DNA of 64,000 bases from Pseudo-nitzschia pungens (taxonomy: Eukaryota; Bacillariophyta; Bacillariophyceae; Bacillariales; Bacillariaceae), in the NCBI GenBank assembly GCA_037355855.1, contig CM074767.1, forward strand, positions 930,001-994,000, in the 5' to 3' direction. Both the position numbers and the translations under genes were made by a program. This document shows positions 35,031-46,598 of this stretch, piece by piece (the stretch's first letter is position 1; every line of letters starts with the position of its first letter). Under the pieces are notes generated by a model. That model saw nothing but the letters and a program-made list of their open reading frames with translations, ran no database searches and had not been told where the DNA came from.

Positions 35031-36530
35031 TTTTGCCAATTGCAGAAACCATCACTTTTTTGGGCAGAAAAAGTTATGTACGGTATGAACCAGTATCAGA
35101 TGGTTTTCTTCTCTGCCAACAAGACCGTACTAGTATGCAACAGCAGAATCACTGAGATCAAATTACTGCATACCGCATGTGTCATCATACTACAGAAGTT
35201 TTCCAGAAGATGCTTACTACGAAGTACCACTTTTTTGATGTTTCGTTTCGACTGTGATGTTGTGACAGTTGTTTTGTGGGCATCCCAAATTGACCTTTTA
35301 CTGGGTACGGGTACGAGTACGAGTACAAGTACCGTGTTGGTCATTACCATTGTTATCATTATTATTTATTTTTTCGTTGTTATTCTTGTGGATTGATAAA
35401 AAATACCGTAATTTATTTCGTATTCGAAGGAAGTAACTTTACTCCCCACGGTTTGTGTGCGGTAGGTGATTTCGGAATTTTTTTTGGGTAAGTTTGGGGC
35501 AATTCAAATTTTGAAACAACATTCTCCTTTTTTCCGTTGTTCTACTAGCGAACTTTTGGGCGGATTGACCACTGACCACGTAGGTTGATTCATCATCCTG
35601 ACGGGCTTATTAGTTTGGAAAGGTTACGATTGATGATCGGAAGTGGGAAAAATATTGGATTGACACAAAATTCTGATGGCGGTCAACGAAACGTTTGTGA
35701 CATCGGTGCGAAAAGCAATCAACTCATGTGAGCGTGACTATGTCACGTCAACAAGATTGAAACAAGAATCATCCCATCTTTCCGAATCGGCATCTGAGAC
35801 AAGGGGCAGGAAGAGATGTTATGAATATGTAAGAGCGATACACGAAAGCTATCGCATTGGAATAGAAAAAGAAGGCTTGAAGGGGAAAATAACACAACAA
35901 CAACGAAGAAGAATATCAACAAGCATAAAACAAATACTACAAGGAATAGACAATTTCAAACATTTAGAGTACCTTTCGATACAATATTTGAACAATAACG
36001 GGTCAAGATATCTGATAGAACCTATGTATACAATGCGACAAAAATGTACTAACAGAAGCAACACATAATACAAAGATTTTCACTCGCTGCTTTCGACTCG
36101 ACGGCCAGCACTACGATGAATAGGAAAAGGAAGCAACCAGCGTTGAAGCGGTATTGGAAGATACTTTTTGCAATTATCGGACTATTGGATTGTTGTTGCT
36201 ATTGCTATTGTCACTACTATTATCACAGCCTTTACGAGGATGATTCCAAGTATTGCCCAAAAGATCATTCATGTCGGGATCATCATCGTCACCGTCGTCG
36301 CCACCATTCGAGACGGAGAAAGGTCAAAGGGGAGGATCATAAGGGTTACACGTCAAAGAGAGCGATTTCGCAGCACGTTTCTCCATCTTCGACGCCTCCA
36401 TTTTTGAAGAATAACCAAATGCTTTCTTCGTTTCTGTGGCAGTCCATGGCTTTCTCGTATCACCCAGGCAGCAGCAGTCGCAGCGAATTTTCTCTCTACC
36501 GGACCACTAAGGGCAAAGGAAGCTTCAGAG
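35031..36530. other. Intergenic, with one weak ORF
   Basis: About 1.5 kb. 35310-35370 has GTACGAGTACGAGTACAAGTACC and related runs. A 130-aa ATG frame at 35676-36068 is listed separately. Another frame, 36116-36853, is Cys/His/Arg-rich and low-complexity; it might be an upstream part of the next gene but nothing supports that. Confidence 0.4.
35676..36068 (+). CDS. Possible small hypothetical protein
   Basis: An ATG-initiated frame of 130 aa, basic and mostly polar, with no recognised domain, signal peptide or membrane segment. It includes ISTSIKQILQGIDNFKHLEY, which could form a helix. Base composition is like the surrounding intergenic DNA. It may be chance. Confidence 0.18.
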   Translation: MAVNETFVTSVRKAINSCERDYVTSTRLKQESSHLSESASETRGRKRCYEYVRAIHESYRIGIEKEGLKGKITQQQRRRISTSIKQILQGIDNFKHLEYLSIQYLNNNGSRYLIEPMYTMRQKCTNRSNT

Positions 36531-39500
36531 ATGAGCACAAATACAAAGCTCACAGTGGCAAAGCATGGCGAGAATCCTTTGAGGGGATCCACGGCACACG
36601 ATATCCTCCAATTGTTCTTGATAATTCATCTCGGATTCGGGATTCTCTGCCTGATCGAAATGGCGGTGCGTGCAGCCGAAGCACGCCAGGATTGTTGTCG
36701 AGAATCAGGCCATTGCGGCGTTGGAGGACCGCATCGCAGAGACGGTGGCCAAGGTGTACCGTCGGAGGAATCTATTGCAAGGGCACCCCGCGGGATTATC
36801 CTTTTACTCGCTCCGGAAAGCAGCAGAGGCCATCCCCTCGTCACTCAACGTAACTCGAACCTTCAAACTCAACCCTTACATTCCATCCCTTTCATCCATT
36901 AGTGATAACTCCCCTTCCAATGAAAGCAATAATGTTCATAGTTGCAGTCGTATCATTGAAAAAGATGATCAGCACGAAAATCTCCACACAGGTAACGAGG
37001 AAGATGTTCACGATGATGGTGTCGACGATGAAACTATCAACAAGCGGAATATCCTGCTATTTCTTCGAGCAACAATCCGGCTTTGGATACCCTGTTGGAG
37101 TAACATGTTTCTTTTGGTTGGCCCTTCTTCCACTTGAAGAGTATTATCGTATCGTCAAAATTTTTCTGTTCGACTTGGAAGACTGCGATACATCCGGCGG
37201 AGGCCAAGCTGATGGCAGATTTTATTGTTTGGAAGTCGGTGACGACGATTGGCAAGGATCAACTGTCTGCTATGATTATCAAGATCAGTTATGCTTCGGA
37301 TCGTCATCGTCATCACATCCAACAGAAACAGCGCGGCTTTACTACTTGGAAATTATTGGAGACGACGTATCGTGGGCAACCTTGTGGATCACAACGGTTC
37401 TGTTCCGGTGGACCGAGGCATTTTCATCGATACAAGACTACCTCGTCAAGGCAGTATGGAAAAAATACCTCCTGGCGGGAGGCAAACGTCTGCAACAACG
37501 GCCTAAGCTCGTATGGAAGCGGATTGGCCGGTTTCTAAACTTCATCAAGCTTATCCGGTTTGCGGGCCCCCTCACTCGAATGATACTAAAGCTAAACGAC
37601 CAACTACTGGTAGGATATTCCACCTTTCTGAAGGATAGATCTTCAAAATCCTATCGAGCACAAAAACTCCGGCAGCCCTCGTTGCTGATGCGGGATTTGA
37701 AGCGCATCGAAAGTTTTCATAAAATTGAAACCACTATAGCTTCATGGCCATCTCATTGCAGTATGCTTCTCGAGACCCTCACCCAAGAAGTCAAGGCACC
37801 ATTTTGCCGGGTGTCCTCATCGGCAGCCAAGTTCTATGCACAGGAATTTTTGGAGCAGAGTCGCCATCGGGGCCGGCAGATCACTAGGCAAATACGGTTG
37901 CTCCAAGAGCAACTCCGAAGGGGCTTGACGGAATTTTCCTCTTCGGAAGTATATGACAACATTCTTAAATTGTCTAAGGACATCAGCCGGAAGCACCTTG
38001 ATTATTTTTCTGATCACGACGACGATCATTTCGAAGATGATCATGACGAAAACAATTCTAATGACAACAACGAAAAAGCCAATGAAAGCAGTATCAACAA
38101 GAAGGAACCAAAGGGATCTCGGAGGCATCTTCAACGACGCCATCACTCTTCGAACATGTCTAGTTGGTATGACTATCTCCATCTCCGAAGTTTGCTCAAT
38201 GCACGTGATTGTTTGATAAGTCCACGGAGCCGATTCAGCGTGATGTGGCGCGTCACTGTTACGAATTGCCTGGTAAGAATACTTGTCATTTGAAGTATAC
38301 TACATCCTTCGTTCTCCGACAATTATCTTTGTTGGCTCCGAGATTATCAGTGTTCTGATTTGTCACAAACTCATTTCGTTCTTGTTCCTTCCTCCAATTC
38401 TGTCACGTTACCTCAAAAATCTGTTCTTTTTTTCAATTCAACGTATCCTCATCTTGCATCATGACGAAAATGGGTTTAGCTCCTGGAGTTGACGAGGCTC
38501 TCTGTTTCTTGGCACTTGACCAAAACCTTCCATCTATCCATCACACAGGTCATAAGTCGATTGTTTGTCGATTGTAGTGCTACTCCAGAAGATACTAAAT
38601 TCTTGGTTCGTTGGGTTACAGACCGTCTAGACGAGTGGCACGCAGCACTGTCTCACGCAATCCCGCTCGTTCCCTTTCCGAAAGACAAACTCGTGATTCT
38701 TTGCGTCCCCACAAGCCAGTCCGCCAAGCTCTTTTTGCTTGCGGGATCACTCATAGAAATCTTCATCGACGTTGTCTCTTTTTGCGATATTTTCTTTTGG
38801 TTCTTCACGGGAGATCTAGACGGAGAAACGGGACTGGTGGTCCCCAAGGCCTTTTTTGGTAGATGTATTCTGCCAGGAACCCTGGTGCAAGTTTTGGACC
38901 ATCCTACCCTGCCGGAAGTTCTGCCCTCAATACTCGGCCGGCTTGCCAATCTTGCCATGACTATTGGATGGAGTCGTGTGATACGGTGGCTTTGCGCAGT
39001 TGTCCCAGCTTTGAAGCTAGTCGTGGTACGACCACTCTCTGCGTACTTCTTCCGTCATTTCGAAGAGAGTGACAACAGCGATCGCGACAACGCGGGCGGT
39101 GTGAAGGACGATTTACTCATGAGCTACGCAGAAAGCTTTGGATACTTGCCGCAGCGCCAAAGTACTCTCTTGGTACCATCGACGAAACACGACGGCCAGT
39201 GGACAGAGGAGAGCACCGACGAAAGCAGCGATGGCGATCAGTTTCGTGATTTCAATCGTGGCTCCAACCCAAGTGATGACGACGGCGATGATTTTCCAAC
39301 AAAGGGCGTTGCCGTGTCGGTTGCGACGCACTATCTTAGATCGACGCCGCCGGGATCTCCGGCTCGATCTGCTCTTCGCCGGGCTCACATCTCCAGTCCA
39401 TATCTGGCGCATGATCATGATCATGATCATCACCATCATCATCATCATCATTATTCATCACCCGATTCGAGCGTTCGGTTCGCGATGGATTCTTCGGTTT

Positions 39501-39625
39501 ACGCGGAGGACGACGGCAGCGCTGGCGAGAGCAATCAGAGCCAGTTCGACGGATCTTCTGTGTACGACATAGGTCTGTCGCTAAGTTCACACGCCCTCGA
39601 TGACTTGCATCAGGATAGCGATTGA
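36531..39625 (+). CDS. Multi-pass membrane protein with ion-channel-like S1-S3 segment, frame breaks
   Basis: The start is uncertain; ATG 36531 is the earliest that reads directly into the first membrane helix (ILQLFLIIHLGFGILCLIEM). Continuity then needs a +1 frame jump at about 36653-36720 (into RIVVENQAIAALEDRIAET) and another at about 36900-37075 (into CYFFEQQSGFGYPVGVTCFF). The rest is clean: exon to 38272, GTAAGA donor, ACACAG acceptor, exon 38549-39625. A Cys-bearing luminal segment is followed by SRFSVMWRVTVTNCLVISRL across the splice, and then IEIFIDVVSFCDIFFWFFTG with DGETGLVVPKAFFGR and PGTLVQVLDHP. This resembles the S1-S3 part of EAG/CNG-type channels, but no voltage-sensing Arg ladder or pore motif follows. 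The C-terminal tail is acidic with a His-rich run (about 39410-39455). Function unknown; channel kinship is inference. Confidence 0.6.
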
Positions 39626-40695
39626 CTCACTTCTCTGATGACTGGTTTCAGTGTCTAAGCAAAGAGATTCACAATAAAGGATCTCATCCTCGGTGATACT
39701 GAAACTCACATACCGTTCCTAAGGATGCGTAAGAATCAAACAGATTTAGTCTGCCGAAAGTGCCCATCCACACGCCGAATGGGAATCATCATACGAGTCA
39801 GCATCAAACCTTTTCCTTTGGAGTATTTTTACGAACAAACTTTGAAGCCTGCAATGAATTCAGCACTCATTCGTAGATGAAAAACCATGATCTGTCAACA
39901 CACTTGTGATTCTCCGGTGGTAGCAAGAAGATCTACCCATCACATCTAAGGATAGGCCACGGAAACTTCTAAAAATACAAAATACACATAGCTGATTTGT
40001 TGACTCTATCTGCAAACGACTTGACCCTAGCTCGTTATGAAAATGATACGAAACAGTTATGAATGGCATTCATCATTCGTATTCATTCATCCCTTTCACT
40101 GAACAACTCGGATTTTAAAAAAACTAGTACACGTACCGGTACGTACGCACTGCGCTACAACGTATTAGAGTAATCGTACCGTAGTACTTCGTACATAGTA
40201 AGGTTACTTGTCATGTATAGTACTCTTCATAGAGACGATACATATTTTGAGAATGAATGAATCCATCGAGTCAAGGCATCATTATTATTACTAAGTACTA
40301 CGTACGAAGTATTTTTTATTGGGGTCATGGGTGTCATGTGCATGGGTTATGCGGGACGTATTTTTCGTACGGTTTGGTCTCTACACGGACAATATACTGA
40401 TTTGTACGAAGGAAAATTGCCTCGTAGTCTTCTTATCTCAAAATCTGAATCAAAAACAATCTCAATCCTCTCCCGCGGAAGATCGTTCACCACAAAAACT
40501 GAGGGACGGTAGACGGAAAGAATCAATCAACCATCATCTACGACCTACCAGTAACCTTACGAAAAACTGGAAAGAATGTTTTGATGCTTGATTGACGATG
40601 ATGATCAATGATGATCTAGAGTTCCAATTCTTATCTGTCGAAAACAAAACAGAGGACAGCATGATAGCATCATCGGCAGGCATCGGTGATGCTCC
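39626..40695. other. Intergenic, no gene seen
   Basis: About 1.1 kb. 40120-40210 and 40285-40320 contain dense GTACGTAC, TACTTCGTAC and GTAAGGTTACTTG words. No coding feature supported. Confidence 0.5.
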
Positions 40696-42517
40696 ATGAA
40701 TGTCTCTTTTCCTTGCTTATTTTCAATACATAGCAGTCAATACCACACAATCGTCATGGAATCCTTTTTATGGACACCAAATCGCGGTGTCAATAAACGT
40801 TTCAATAACCGTGACAATAGCAGCTGCGGTGACCACCAGTGGTCTTGGAAGATCGATTACCTAAAGACCTCCAAGATTTACGACAGTGATCCGCAATCTC
40901 TCAAGAAAAGGTCCCACACGGCCTGGAAGAAGGAACTCCACCTGACCCGGTTTTCCAATCAAGAACTTCCGGAAGCATTGTGGGGATCCAATTTTCTTTC
41001 CTTGACGTACCGATGCAACAGCCGCAGCACCACACGCAACGAGAACAGCCGAGACAACAACGATTCCAGTGACAATTCGCACAACGAGACTACGCGTCCG
41101 ACAACCACAACCAGCAGGAAACCTTGCAACAATGGCATCCGAATCTCGTTTTGCGCCATCGAAGCCCTGCGTACCTGGGCATTGATGGACATGGATCTGG
41201 AAACGCGGAACGTCGAAGTCGCAGATGAGGAGGAATCCACAGACGCCTACGCCTCTGCCTCTGTCGCTGTCAAAGCATCTCGGAAGTCATCCGATCAATC
41301 GTTGCAAAACAATCGAATTGGTGGCAGACCAACCATTATTCCCCACAAGTCGGGACGGATTCCAGATCACTGGGATTACACCTATACGACCAACTATGCC
41401 GGGTCTGTAGAACGACTCGGAAGCGCCCTTTATGGGGCGGCAGAGACGGAGGTAACAGCGAGGCAACCGGATCAAACCACGCTGTACGCTATTCGGGTCT
41501 CGGACCTTGACGAAACTTCGTTCCCGGAAGGACGCAGAACTTCTGCAGAATCCCCCGGGGCACCTCAACGTCGTGTCGCGACGCCAGCGCACTCCGCGCC
41601 GATCGTCGCACTCAGATCTCCCCTGTGCAAATGTGTCGGCGGACGAATGATATGCGCGGGAGTGGCCCAGAGTCTTGACAGCAAGGCGGCAACGAAAGTG
41701 GGAAGGGAGCAAACGCGGGATCAGAAACCCTCGGCATCATCCAACGGAAAGACGCCAACACCACAGACCACCAACGTTGCTTTTGCTCCGTCTCGCAAAC
41801 TCCAACCACCACTCTCGCTGCCACCAAGGGGATCTCCAAAGTGGATGCCCTATACGGAAGGACCGCCCTTCGATTTGGAAGGTCTCCTTAACTCCCAGCG
41901 ATCACCGCCACTTCACTACACCGGGACGATTCCACTGTGGATCCAAAACCTGGATCCCCACAGCTATTCCTTTTTGACCGTGACGGCGGTGGTCTGTGGA
42001 AGACCGGACGGAGGCTTTTTGGCGACTGTGTTGCGGTGCTTTGTGCGGGTGAACGGCGTTAGGGTGCGCCTGGTCGATACCAAGTTTTTGGTGCAACGAC
42101 AACAACGAAAACGACGATGCCGAGATCGCGACCAATGGGAATCCAGATCGGCCACGGTCATCCTCCGGGAACGATCCTGGAAGGAAGGAACCTGGGAGGA
42201 ATACACGGCCGGAATGTCAAACGTCCACAACCACGGCGGTTTGGGAACCGATCTCGAGCAGGGAACGCGCGCTTCTCGAACACTACCCCACAAGCTTCCT
42301 CCGATCGTCGAGCAGATGGTCATTTGGGACGACGATTGCGACGGTGACAATCATTTTCTTTCTCCCGTTAAGCAAAATGATCGGGATGGCAACGGGACCA
42401 AACCCGAGGATCCACTTTTTCACGCAACTCGGATCGGCAGGCACAACGAGGATGAGTGTAACCAACGTCGATTGGGCTCACTCGTTGCCACCAAACCAGA
42501 ACATTACAGCTGTCTGT

Positions 42518-42519
<2 letters not shown>
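40696..42519 (+). CDS. TIP41-like protein (PP2A/TOR pathway regulator)
   Basis: Single exon, 607 aa from ATG 40696, more than twice the length of human TIPRL (272 aa) because of long polar inserts. The core of the family is present in order: WSWKIDYLKTSKI, IRISFCAIEALRTWA, the signature PDHWDYTYTTNYAGS (about residues 222-236), YSFLTVTAVV and CFVRVNGVRVRLVDTKFLV (about 415-460), then TVILRERSWKEG and LPPIVEQMVIWDDD near the end. TIP41/TIPRL binds the catalytic subunit of PP2A-type phosphatases or the TAP42/alpha-4 partner and acts downstream of TOR. The last 68 bases overlap the start of the next gene in another frame. The C-terminal 60 residues after IWDDD are unlike the family. Confidence 0.75.
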
Positions 42520-42549
<30 letters not shown>

Positions 42550-43831
42550 CAGTAGCAGCGAACCATCGGTGTCCGGCCGCAAAATTCTTCCGATGGTAAC
42601 AAACGGTCACACCATTGTGGCATTGGATGCAGCCACGGGAGAACCGTTGTGGGAATACGATCCTAACAGCAGTCCAAACGAAGGAGAAGCAGGTGGAAAT
42701 GCAACATATCGAAAAGGGATTCGACCTTCCGTCATGTCGTTGGCCGTCCATCAAGGCGATTGGCCCCTCACTGGAAAGCAAAATTGTAGCCGGAGATGAC
42801 CAAGGCTGCGTGCATATCCTTCGCTGGAACCCGGAAACCAAAATTCGGGGAGCAACGATTGCGCATCAGTCCTTTTCATTTTGTTGCGGAGACAGCCGAA
42901 TGACAGCGCAAAAGAAGAACGTACAACGACTGTCATCCTGGGTCGAAAAGGTGATCTGGAGTGACGACGGACAACACTTTGCAGCGGCGGCCGGAAAGAA
43001 GGTCATGGTCAACGGCAATTTACTCGAAATGGCCGGGACGATCTACGATTTGGCTTTTTTCCCGCGTGATGACGGATGCAGCTCTGTCGGACCCGAGGGT
43101 GCCAGATCGAATGAACGTTTGAAGGGCGTTGCAGCAATATCCGTTGATGAAAACCCGCGACGGTATTTAGCAGTAGCTGTCTACGGGGGAGTGACCATAG
43201 TCGATGCTGACAGCATGGAGGTTTGGCACCGTCGGTTCGATATTGGATCCTCTGCCGTTCTATCGGTTTCCATTTCTTCCGACGGCCTGTCGATAGGAGT
43301 CGGATGTTTAGACAAACGACTCCGTGTTTTTCGATGCGCCACCGTTGTCAAGGATCCCTATCCGAGGGATTTATTGCAAGAACAGTGGAACGCCCGTGAC
43401 TGGATCGGTTTCAATGGTGGGGTTTCGTGTGTGCGCTTTAGTCCCAATCACCAACTACTGGCGGCCCTCGGTGGATCAACACTCGCCATCATCAAGAATT
43501 CTGGCTCGGAATGGGGAGAAGCCCCATTGTGTGCTCGCTCTGGCCATCTAGATTTGCCGGGGGTGCGAGTGCTACTGCTGCTCGATTCAAGTCCTGTGCC
43601 TGGGTATCTGAGAGCATTTTTGTGGCTTCGACTGCCGATCGTCGTCTGCACGTCTTTGATGTTCGGGCCACAACCGACACGGTACCAAAACAATGCTATT
43701 CATTGAATTCAATACCTGTCGAAAAAGGCTTTGCGGTGCCTGGTAGTAGTAGGGCTGCGGCTGCAAAGGAGCAGGGTGAGGTATTAGTCTGGGGAAGGTC
43801 GTGCATAACGCAGATGAGAATAAGTCTCTAG
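42452..43831 (+). CDS. WD40/PQQ-type repeat protein, with frame breaks
   Basis: Starts at ATG 42452 inside the end of the TIP41-like frame. Blades are recognisable: SVTNVDWAHSLPP, then after a poly-Ser run GHTIVALDAATGEPLWEYD, SKIVAGDDQGCVHILRWNP, EKVIWSDDGQHFAAAAGKKV, GGVTIVDADSMEVWHRRFD, LSVSISSDGLSIGVGCLDK, GVSCVRFSPNHQLLAALGG, SCAWVSESIFVASTADRR. To read all of them the frame must change by +1 at about 42730-42765 (SLAVH into KAIGPSLESKI) and by -1 (or +2) at about 43511-43585. The repeats imply one beta-propeller used as an interaction platform; partner unknown. It is either a decayed gene, an assembly with indels, or one with short missed introns. The (AGC)n tract at 42518-42558 encodes the poly-Ser. 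Confidence 0.6.
42518..42558. repeat. (AGC)n microsatellite, poly-Ser coding
   Basis: About thirteen AGC or AGT triplets in a row, in the Ser frame of the WD-repeat gene and overlapping the TIP41-like stop codon. Length polymorphism in multiples of three would be tolerated. Confidence 0.85.
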
Positions 43832-44078
43832 TACGACTGCAGTTAGACTATTTCATGCCACTTTCGTGGAACGACTATCTTTCTAGCAGTGCACCTTGTC
43901 TAATTCAATGATTTTCAAACGATGTATCTTGGCCCAATTTCAAATTGGAAACACATTAGCGTTAAATGCAGTTAAAGGATGGGTGAATCGAGCTAACGAG
44001 TCTCCCGAGTCGAGCAAGCAAGAAAAGGAATTTGACCAAGTTAAGAGATTTAAGGAGAGAAATGCTATCGTGAGATTA

Positions 44079-46484
44079 TTACTTTTCTACAATTTTGTAA
44101 TTGAAGCTGACGGTTCCCCATGCTCCCAGGACTGCTCCAATCAATCCTTCGTTGTACACACACGGAGCGCCCACAAATTCTATTCCTGCTTCCTCCATTT
44201 TTTTAATCAAAAGGTGTCCGTAGTCAGGGCGGCCTATACAGGGGACCATGATGTTCCCAATCTTTTGTCCCGGTTCTAGACCTTCCTTGATGTGTTTGGC
44301 AGCCTTTTCGAAAGCATCCGTCATTGATGATCCCATCCCAATCGGAGCCATCAAGGCTTGTAGCCTCTTCAGATTAGGGATTCCATCGGGTCGGATCTTA
44401 GCCGGAGGACCCGAAATATATTGGTGCCCTGACGGAACTTGGAATCCATCGGGGAACAATGCAGGTCTCCACGCTTTCAATGCACTGAACGATGCTGCAT
44501 TCATGAATCCAACCCGTCCAAAACTTCTCTGGGCAAGATCCTCACAGGCAGCAACAGCTTCTTCGAGTGTTTTGCCCTCCCGGGCGTACTTGATAGCTTC
44601 CATCATGAATGGGCCATCGTTTCCCCATCCATGAACGAAAATGTGGATCATTTTTTTCTGCTCGGGATCCAGCATGTCCACAGCTAACATAACATTGCGA
44701 CCGAAAGCACTAAATTTCTTGTCGGTGCTTATAACGAAGCAAAGGATTGGTTTGCCTTTCGTCAGTGCAGAAAGCAACTCGATCTTCATTTGCATTGGAC
44801 TAGAGGTGGCCGTCGTGTAACGAATTGCAGTGGACGGATCACGCTGGCGATTTAGTGCAATAAGCGTTTCCGTTTCCGTTACATACCGCAGATCCATTGG
44901 TTCGTTGGTATCCCCTGGAACCATAAACATCGGGAAAGTATCTAAAATATCTTTGTTTGCCGCCTTGACATTGGGAGGCAGGCACATGGCGGACAATCCC
45001 AATATGGTAAACTTAGAATCGTCCTGACTGGCATAAGACCCACTTTCGTGCTCAACTTCTCTCATAATTTTCATATCTTCGACTTTTTCCTTCTTCAAAA
45101 TAGGATCTCTGCTGAAGGGTTTGAGCATATCAAAGAACACTTCGGGTTCATTGGTATGGATGTGAATCTTGAGCATGTTGCCACCCTCTTTCGCTGGAGC
45201 CCCTACGCAGACCACCGAATCACCAATGGCATTGCAATGTCCACCGCAACTGTCGTCGCCCTCTTTGCATTCTTCGTTGATGACTTTCATGACTTGGTCC
45301 TTGGTAACTCCCTCCTTCAACAATACTACTGCTTCCGTACAGAACTGGTATTTGGTATCACACACGTTGTGGTCGTCAACGAAGGCAGCAAAATCAGATT
45401 CTCCGTTGCGCTTCACGGCTGTTTCAAACAATGTGGGATCAAAGGCCTCTGGCAACTGTCCGTTGGAGGCCAACCACATGCCTTCGATAACGTATGCAAA
45501 ACCCTGGGCTCCGCTGTCCACGACACCAGCCTTTTCCAGGACCTTGACACCGTCCACGATCAATTGATCGGTAGTCTTTTGCAATTCCGCTTGCACAAGG
45601 TCGTTCCATCTCTTTAGTAGTTCTTTCAGGTTGGCATATTTTTGCGTTTCGTTTTCCATCTTCTTTTCGTCACCCTCGTCGTTTTCGCTCATCAGCATCA
45701 AGCACGAATCACGAGCTACGGACATCAGTGTTCCTTCCACGGGATTGGGAACCGCCTCGGACATTTTTCGACCCGTGGCAGCGAGGCAGGTGGCAAACTC
45801 GTCAATCGAGAGAGAATCGTAGTAGGTGGAAGTGGGAAAGTCACGGAGTTCTTCCGCCAAACTCACAAAGAAATGGCTCAGAATTGTCCCGGAATTTCCC
45901 TGCCCGTTCAACAACACGTCTGCAGCCATGTTCGAGGCCACTCTCAAAATGGAGGGAGAAGGGTCCAACAGAAGATTCCTGGAGGGAAGCTTGAGGCAGA
46001 CCTTCATGTTGGCTCCGGTGTCTCCGTCGGCAATCGGAAAGACGTTGATTCTATTCAGATAGTCGACATTTCCAGCAAGTTTCGCGTATGCGCTTACAAA
46101 CAACTGGCCCAAAACGTTTCCATCCACTCGCGTAATGGTGTCGGCCTCTGCCAAGTCGACCAGCATGGGAACGTTGTCCTTCAACAGCGTGGTTGGTTTG
46201 TTCAAGCTGGCCCTCTTTTGAATGTAATTGTCCTGGATTTTCCCGTCCTGACCAATGAAGGAGTTTCTTCGACCGGAGTTTTGGGCAGTTGCTGCCGGAA
46301 GATCCTCACCATCTCGTTTGCTCGTTTCTCGCTGGAAGAAATTGAAGGAGGCACGGCTAGCACGTCTCACGGGGACGCCGGAAGCTTCGCTCTCCTCCTC
46401 GCTTGCAACGCCAGAAGCGAGTCTCGCGAAGTCTTCAACAAGACTTTCTTCATTTTCGGTAATGATGTTTCTCAAGGTGGAGTT

Positions 46485-46517
<33 letters not shown>

Positions 46518-46598
46518 AATGTATCTTTTGGTAGAGTATTTATTCGTTATTGTTGGTTTTTGAATTTTATGACCAGAATTTTTCGTGACCGTATTCAT
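44079..46598 (-). CDS. Fatty-acid kinase FakA-FakB type fusion (DAK2-DegV)
   Basis: Single exon, 839 aa. After a polar N terminus, residues about 155-370 form a DAK2/DhaL kinase domain: RVDGNVLGQLFVSAYAKLAG, NVFPIADGDTGANM (191-197 DGDTGAN, the Mg-ATP Asp cluster), LLNGQGNSGTILSHFF, EGTLMSVARD and VDSGAQGFAYVIEGM. A FakA-type middle domain follows (CDTKYQFCTEAVVLL, GDSVVCVGAP, LKIHIHTNEPEVFF). The last part is DegV/FakB-like: TTATSSPMQMKIELLSALTK, LCFVISTDKKFSAFGRN, IHIFVHGWGNDGPFMMEAIK. In bacteria these are separate proteins: FakB holds the fatty acid and FakA phosphorylates it to acyl-phosphate. Here kinase and carrier are one chain. Met38 (46487) is an alternative start; the codons before it include an ACA/ACT (poly-Thr) run from a (GTT)n repeat. 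Substrate specificity is inferred, not shown. Confidence 0.85.

Noticed and set aside
36116..36853. Open frame as an N-terminal part of the channel-like membrane protein
   Set aside because: Low-complexity Cys/His/Arg-rich content; would need yet another frame jump; ATG 36531 explains the first helix better.
42755..42765. A 25-base intron at the first WD-gene break, and a 29-base one at the second (GTGCGAG...TTCAAG)
   Set aside because: Both would restore frame, but are far shorter than the 100-280 base introns seen elsewhere in the window and have poor sites.
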